DNA from: Staphylococcus felis
GTDB lineage: Bacteria; Bacillota; Bacilli; Staphylococcales; Staphylococcaceae
Length of the DNA: 64,000 nt
Assembly (NCBI RefSeq): GCF_003012915.1
Contig: NZ_CP027770.1
Coordinates: 930,001 to 994,000 of the forward strand
Direction: 5' to 3'
In this document: in pieces, positions 61,353 to 64,000 of the stretch
How the letters are laid out: each line of letters begins with the position of its first letter
How positions within the stretch are numbered: position 1 is the first letter of the stretch
Made by a program: the position numbers and the translations under genes
Notes under the pieces: generated by a model
Seen by the model: only the letters and a program-made list of their open reading frames with translations
Database searches by the model: none
What the model was told of the DNA's origin: nothing

Positions 61353-63197
61353 TTATGAGGATGAGGTTTCTGTTTCATGATGTTTTTTAATACGACTTTG
61401 AATTAAGTCAGATAATGCTTTTGATCCTTCATATTCTAAATGAATACCATCATAGGCAAAATAGTCTGTGTGTCCTTCAGAAGCTGAATACCAATCAATC
61501 AGATGCACATTTTTATGCTTTTTAGCTGCTTCTGCCATTAATGCATTGACATGTGATTCGTATTCGCGAGGAACACGTACATTCACGAGGTAAACATTTG
61601 CTTTTTTAAATCGAGCGAGTAGTGTTTCAAGTTGTTCTTTTGTAAAATCGCCATTCGTTCCCAATTCTAAAACGACATCAGCGTCTTTTGAATTAAAAGA
61701 TTGATACTGGCTATCTACCAAATCCGGGACGTCAATCAGTTGGCGACCGACTTGACCGTCAATCGTTGCATTTGGAACCTTTTCATGGAAAATATCACCA
61801 ATATCAACCATGACAGAATCACCAATAAGCAACGGCTCAGCCTTTTCAATATCAAAATCTTCAGCTGGCGCTTCGGTTGACTTGGATTCGTTGTCTTTGG
61901 ACTCTTGGGTAGACTTTGAAGTTTGATTGTGTGTTGTGAAGCTCGTTTCTTTTTTCTTTTCTTTATGGACTTCACCAATTCCATCAAAGGCACCTAATAA
62001 AAAGAGTACCGTTGCTAAAGTTAAAACAGTTGTAATACTTAACCTTACAAAAGACATGAGACGCTTAGGTGTAATAGAAAAAGCTTTAAAACCATGCTTT
62101 CGTATTGGATTTTCAATAAAGTGATATGAAATCTCAGTCATAATCAAAATAAGTACAATGTCAATGATATAAACATAAAACGGTATTTGACCATTGACGA
62201 AATGACTATGTAAGAAAACAATAATAGGATAGTGCCATAAATACATACTATAAGAACGTTTTCCAATATAAGTGAATAATTTGTTCCCTAATACCATAGC
62301 AAAAATACCTGATGGCAATACTGAACTTGCAATGATAAGCAAAGTCAGAACGGAAATAAGGTAAAATCCACCCATATACAGCCAAGTATCATTATTATTG
62401 ATAAAGAAAAATAACAAGATGAGTCCCGCGATGCTGAATAGTCCTATTAAACTAATCCAGATATTTTGTTTTTTCGGTATATTAAGAGACAGGTTAAACG
62501 GTGGCCATATAAATGCTAACAGTGAACCGAGTAGTAAGGTTTGTAATCGTGTATCTGTCCCAAAATAAAGACGTGAATAGTTATGATCGACCACTGTAAA
62601 ACTTAAAGCTATCATCAAAATGAGTGATAAGAGCGATACTGCTAAAATAATAAAGAATGTTGTTTTTTTCTTGAACACTTTTAAACAAATCAAGAGAATC
62701 AAAGGATAAAATAAATAAAATTGCTCTTCGATAGCCAACGACCATAGATGTTTAAAAGGCTCTATAGCAAATTGATTAAAATAGTCAACATCTTCAAATA
62801 TATACCACCAATTTGAAACATAAAATATTGCCGCGATAGCATCTTTTTTAACACTGAAAAAGATTTGTGGCTCAAATAGAATCGTATAAATGACAACGAT
62901 TGTAATCATAAAAAAGACTGCAGGTATGAGTCGCTTCACTCTTCGCAACCAAAATTGAACTAAATCAATATGGTTTTTCTGGGTGTATTCAGATAAGAGT
63001 AACGAAGTGATTAAGTAACCTGAAATTACAAAAAAAGTATCAACACCTAAAAAGCCACCTGGTAGCCATAGAGGATTAAGGTGAAACATAATAATTGCAA
63101 GGACCGCAATAGCTCTAAAACCATCAAGACCAGGCAAGTACCTACGCTTTTGATTGTACTTATAGCGGTGCGTACGCTTTAATTCAGATACTGACAT
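61353..63197 (-). CDS. oatA: OatA, peptidoglycan O-acetyltransferase
   Basis: 614 residues. N-terminal acyltransferase-3 domain with about 11 spans (GLDGFRAIAVLAIIMFHL with its His, FFVISGYLI, SLAIEEQFYLFYP). After a Ser/Thr/Lys/Glu-rich linker near 405-445 comes an extracellular SGNH domain with the catalytic serine in LLIGDSVMVD, GTNG, and the Asp-His pair in YDGIHL. It acetylates muramic acid C6-OH, which gives lysozyme resistance. Length and architecture equal S. aureus OatA. Monocistronic. Confidence 0.9.
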   Translation of the reverse strand: MSVSELKRTHRYKYNQKRRYLPGLDGFRAIAVLAIIMFHLNPLWLPGGFLGVDTFFVISGYLITSLLLSEYTQKNHIDLVQFWLRRVKRLIPAVFFMITIVVIYTILFEPQIFFSVKKDAIAAIFYVSNWWYIFEDVDYFNQFAIEPFKHLWSLAIEEQFYLFYPLILLICLKVFKKKTTFFIILAVSLLSLILMIALSFTVVDHNYSRLYFGTDTRLQTLLLGSLLAFIWPPFNLSLNIPKKQNIWISLIGLFSIAGLILLFFFINNNDTWLYMGGFYLISVLTLLIIASSVLPSGIFAMVLGNKLFTYIGKRSYSMYLWHYPIIVFLHSHFVNGQIPFYVYIIDIVLILIMTEISYHFIENPIRKHGFKAFSITPKRLMSFVRLSITTVLTLATVLFLLGAFDGIGEVHKEKKKETSFTTHNQTSKSTQESKDNESKSTEAPAEDFDIEKAEPLLIGDSVMVDIGDIFHEKVPNATIDGQVGRQLIDVPDLVDSQYQSFNSKDADVVLELGTNGDFTKEQLETLLARFKKANVYLVNVRVPREYESHVNALMAEAAKKHKNVHLIDWYSASEGHTDYFAYDGIHLEYEGSKALSDLIQSRIKKHHETETSSS

Positions 63198-63406
63198 GAA
63201 TAAACCACCATTTCATTAAAAATTATAACTGTCTCTATGTATATATGAGTATAACCTATCATATCTTAAGGAGTTTATAAAGTTAAAATCCAAGGTTACA
63301 ATCTAAAAATAAGAATGATGCGTTATAAGTGAGATCAAATCAAAAGGCATAACGAAAGATGAATAAAGGGAAAGAAGTTGAAGAGGGGAATGCGTATGAG
63401 TAATCA

Positions 63407-63434
63407 AAAAAACGCCCTCGTTAAGAGAGCGTTT
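63407..63434 (-). terminator. Terminator of isaA
   Basis: On the minus strand AAACGCTCTC pairs with GAGGGCGTTT around four bases and runs into TTTTT. Confidence 0.85.
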
Positions 63435-63445
63435 CATCGTCTATA

Positions 63446-64000
63446 TTACATACCCCAAGCTGAAAGACCTTGAGCTTTGTATGCTTTTGTAGCTGCATCA
63501 AGTTGTTCGTTGTAGCTACCAGTTGAACCCCAACCAGGCATAGTTTGGAATAAACCAGAAGCTCCTGATGCGTTACGTGCATTTAATTGACCATTAGACT
63601 CACGTGCAATAATAGTTTCCCAAGTAGATGCTGGAACACCTGTACGTGCAGCCATTTCTTGAGCGGCTCTTGAACCAACTGAACCTGCAGTATTACCGTT
63701 ACCTAAAGTGATAGAACCTGCACTAGCTGTTGATGTTTGAGTTGTTTGTGGCGCGCTTGTTGCAGCTGGTGCTTGAGTGTTTGATTGTTGTACAGTTGAA
63801 GCAGTGTTGCTACCATTTGATTGCGTTGCTTGTGCATTTACGTCTTGGATGTCAAATTGTGATGGTTGCGCTACTGTGTCAGTAACATTGCCATAACCAT
63901 TGAATGACCAACCGAATTGAGTACCGTTTGACCAGAAGTGGTAGCTTACACCGTCAAGTGTAAATGTATAGTCATAAGCACCCTCATGAATTGGGTGTTG
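63446..64000 (-). CDS. isaA: IsaA-like lytic transglycosylase (5' end outside window)
   Basis: 185 C-terminal residues; the frame is open to the window edge. The visible part starts with a conserved N-terminal-domain segment ([18 protein letters not shown]), then a Gln/Thr/Ser/Ala-rich linker, then the transglycosylase domain: [19 protein letters not shown] with the catalytic Glu, [19 protein letters not shown], and the terminal [11 protein letters not shown]. The C-terminus matches IsaA rather than SceD. Secreted wall enzyme that cleaves glycan strands. The signal peptide lies outside the window. Confidence 0.9.
   Translation of the reverse strand, partial: QHPIHEGAYDYTFTLDGVSYHFWSNGTQFGWSFNGYGNVTDTVAQPSQFDIQDVNAQATQSNGSNTASTVQQSNTQAPAATSAPQTTQTSTASAGSITLGNGNTAGSVGSRAAQEMAARTGVPASTWETIIARESNGQLNARNASGASGLFQTMPGWGSTGSYNEQLDAATKAYKAQGLSAWGM

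Noticed and set aside
63396..63473. 25-codon frame with GAGGGG upstream at the isaA 3' end
   Set aside because: It is antisense to the isaA terminator and stop region; conservation there is explained by those features.

Overview
The window is a Staphylococcus chromosome segment. The evidence is a set of genes whose products I recognise as staphylococcal: lrgB, cidR-cidA-cidB, isdG/isdI-type haem oxygenase, nikABCDE, sstABCD, fmhA, oatA, isaA, a YSIRK-signal lipase and an LPXTG surface protein. AT-rich intergenic DNA, strong AGGAGG-type ribosome sites and many TTG/GTG starts agree with this. I cannot name the species from sequence alone. No rRNA, tRNA, CRISPR array, prophage or intact insertion sequence was seen.

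Layout. 0-2.8 kb: end of lrgB, then the PEP-dependent dihydroxyacetone kinase operon dhaKLM. 3-6 kb: phnA-like gene, a succinate-semialdehyde-type dehydrogenase, and a Fur-box operon of a DUF454 membrane protein plus haem oxygenase. 6-14.3 kb: LPXTG surface protein, a secreted glucosaminidase-CHAP hydrolase, a YhgE/Pip membrane protein and two small genes. 14.4-20 kb: queH and a complete nickel importer operon nikABCDE behind a DtxR-like palindrome. 20-27 kb: wall teichoic acid genes, namely two tandem GT2-TagF polymerases opposite a TarM-like glycosyltransferase and a sugar epimerase; the right part is visibly more AT-rich. 27.4-30.4 kb: a tripartite tricarboxylate transporter tctCBA. 30.6-36.7 kb: nitroreductase, fructosamine-kinase-like gene, SdpI-like (DUF1648) protein, and a Yip1 protein divergent from a YknXYZ-type efflux operon. 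37.2-39.6 kb: a secreted lipase gene sandwiched between two tiny amphipathic peptide genes. 40-47 kb: cation efflux protein, urea transporter, ureABC without accessory genes, and a dcd-COG0523 operon behind a Zur box. 46.8-51.2 kb: fmhA, uspA, cidRAB. 51.7-56.8 kb: Fur-box siderophore importer sstABCD, then a MarR regulator divergent from a nitroreductase. 57-64 kb: small alarmone synthetase, M23 peptidase, MacB-type ABC exporter, oatA, and the 3' part of isaA.

How it fits together. Three metals are managed here: iron (haem oxygenase and sst behind Fur boxes), nickel (nik operon) and zinc (dcd-COG0523 behind a Zur-type box). Several genes shape the envelope: teichoic acid polymerases and glycosylation, FmhA cross-bridge enzyme, OatA O-acetylation, and three wall hydrolases.

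Most worth a second look: (1) two unannotated 21-22 residue PSM-like peptides in one operon with the lipase; (2) the Zur-box dcd-COG0523 operon, readable as a zinc-sparing route to dUMP; (3) ureABC closed by a terminator with no ureDEFG, and Thr in place of the usual flap Cys; (4) two non-coding mobile elements (MITEs) with perfect 8-bp target duplications and a covarying hairpin; (5) a family of ~95-bp imperfect palindromes, three of them in a direct array.
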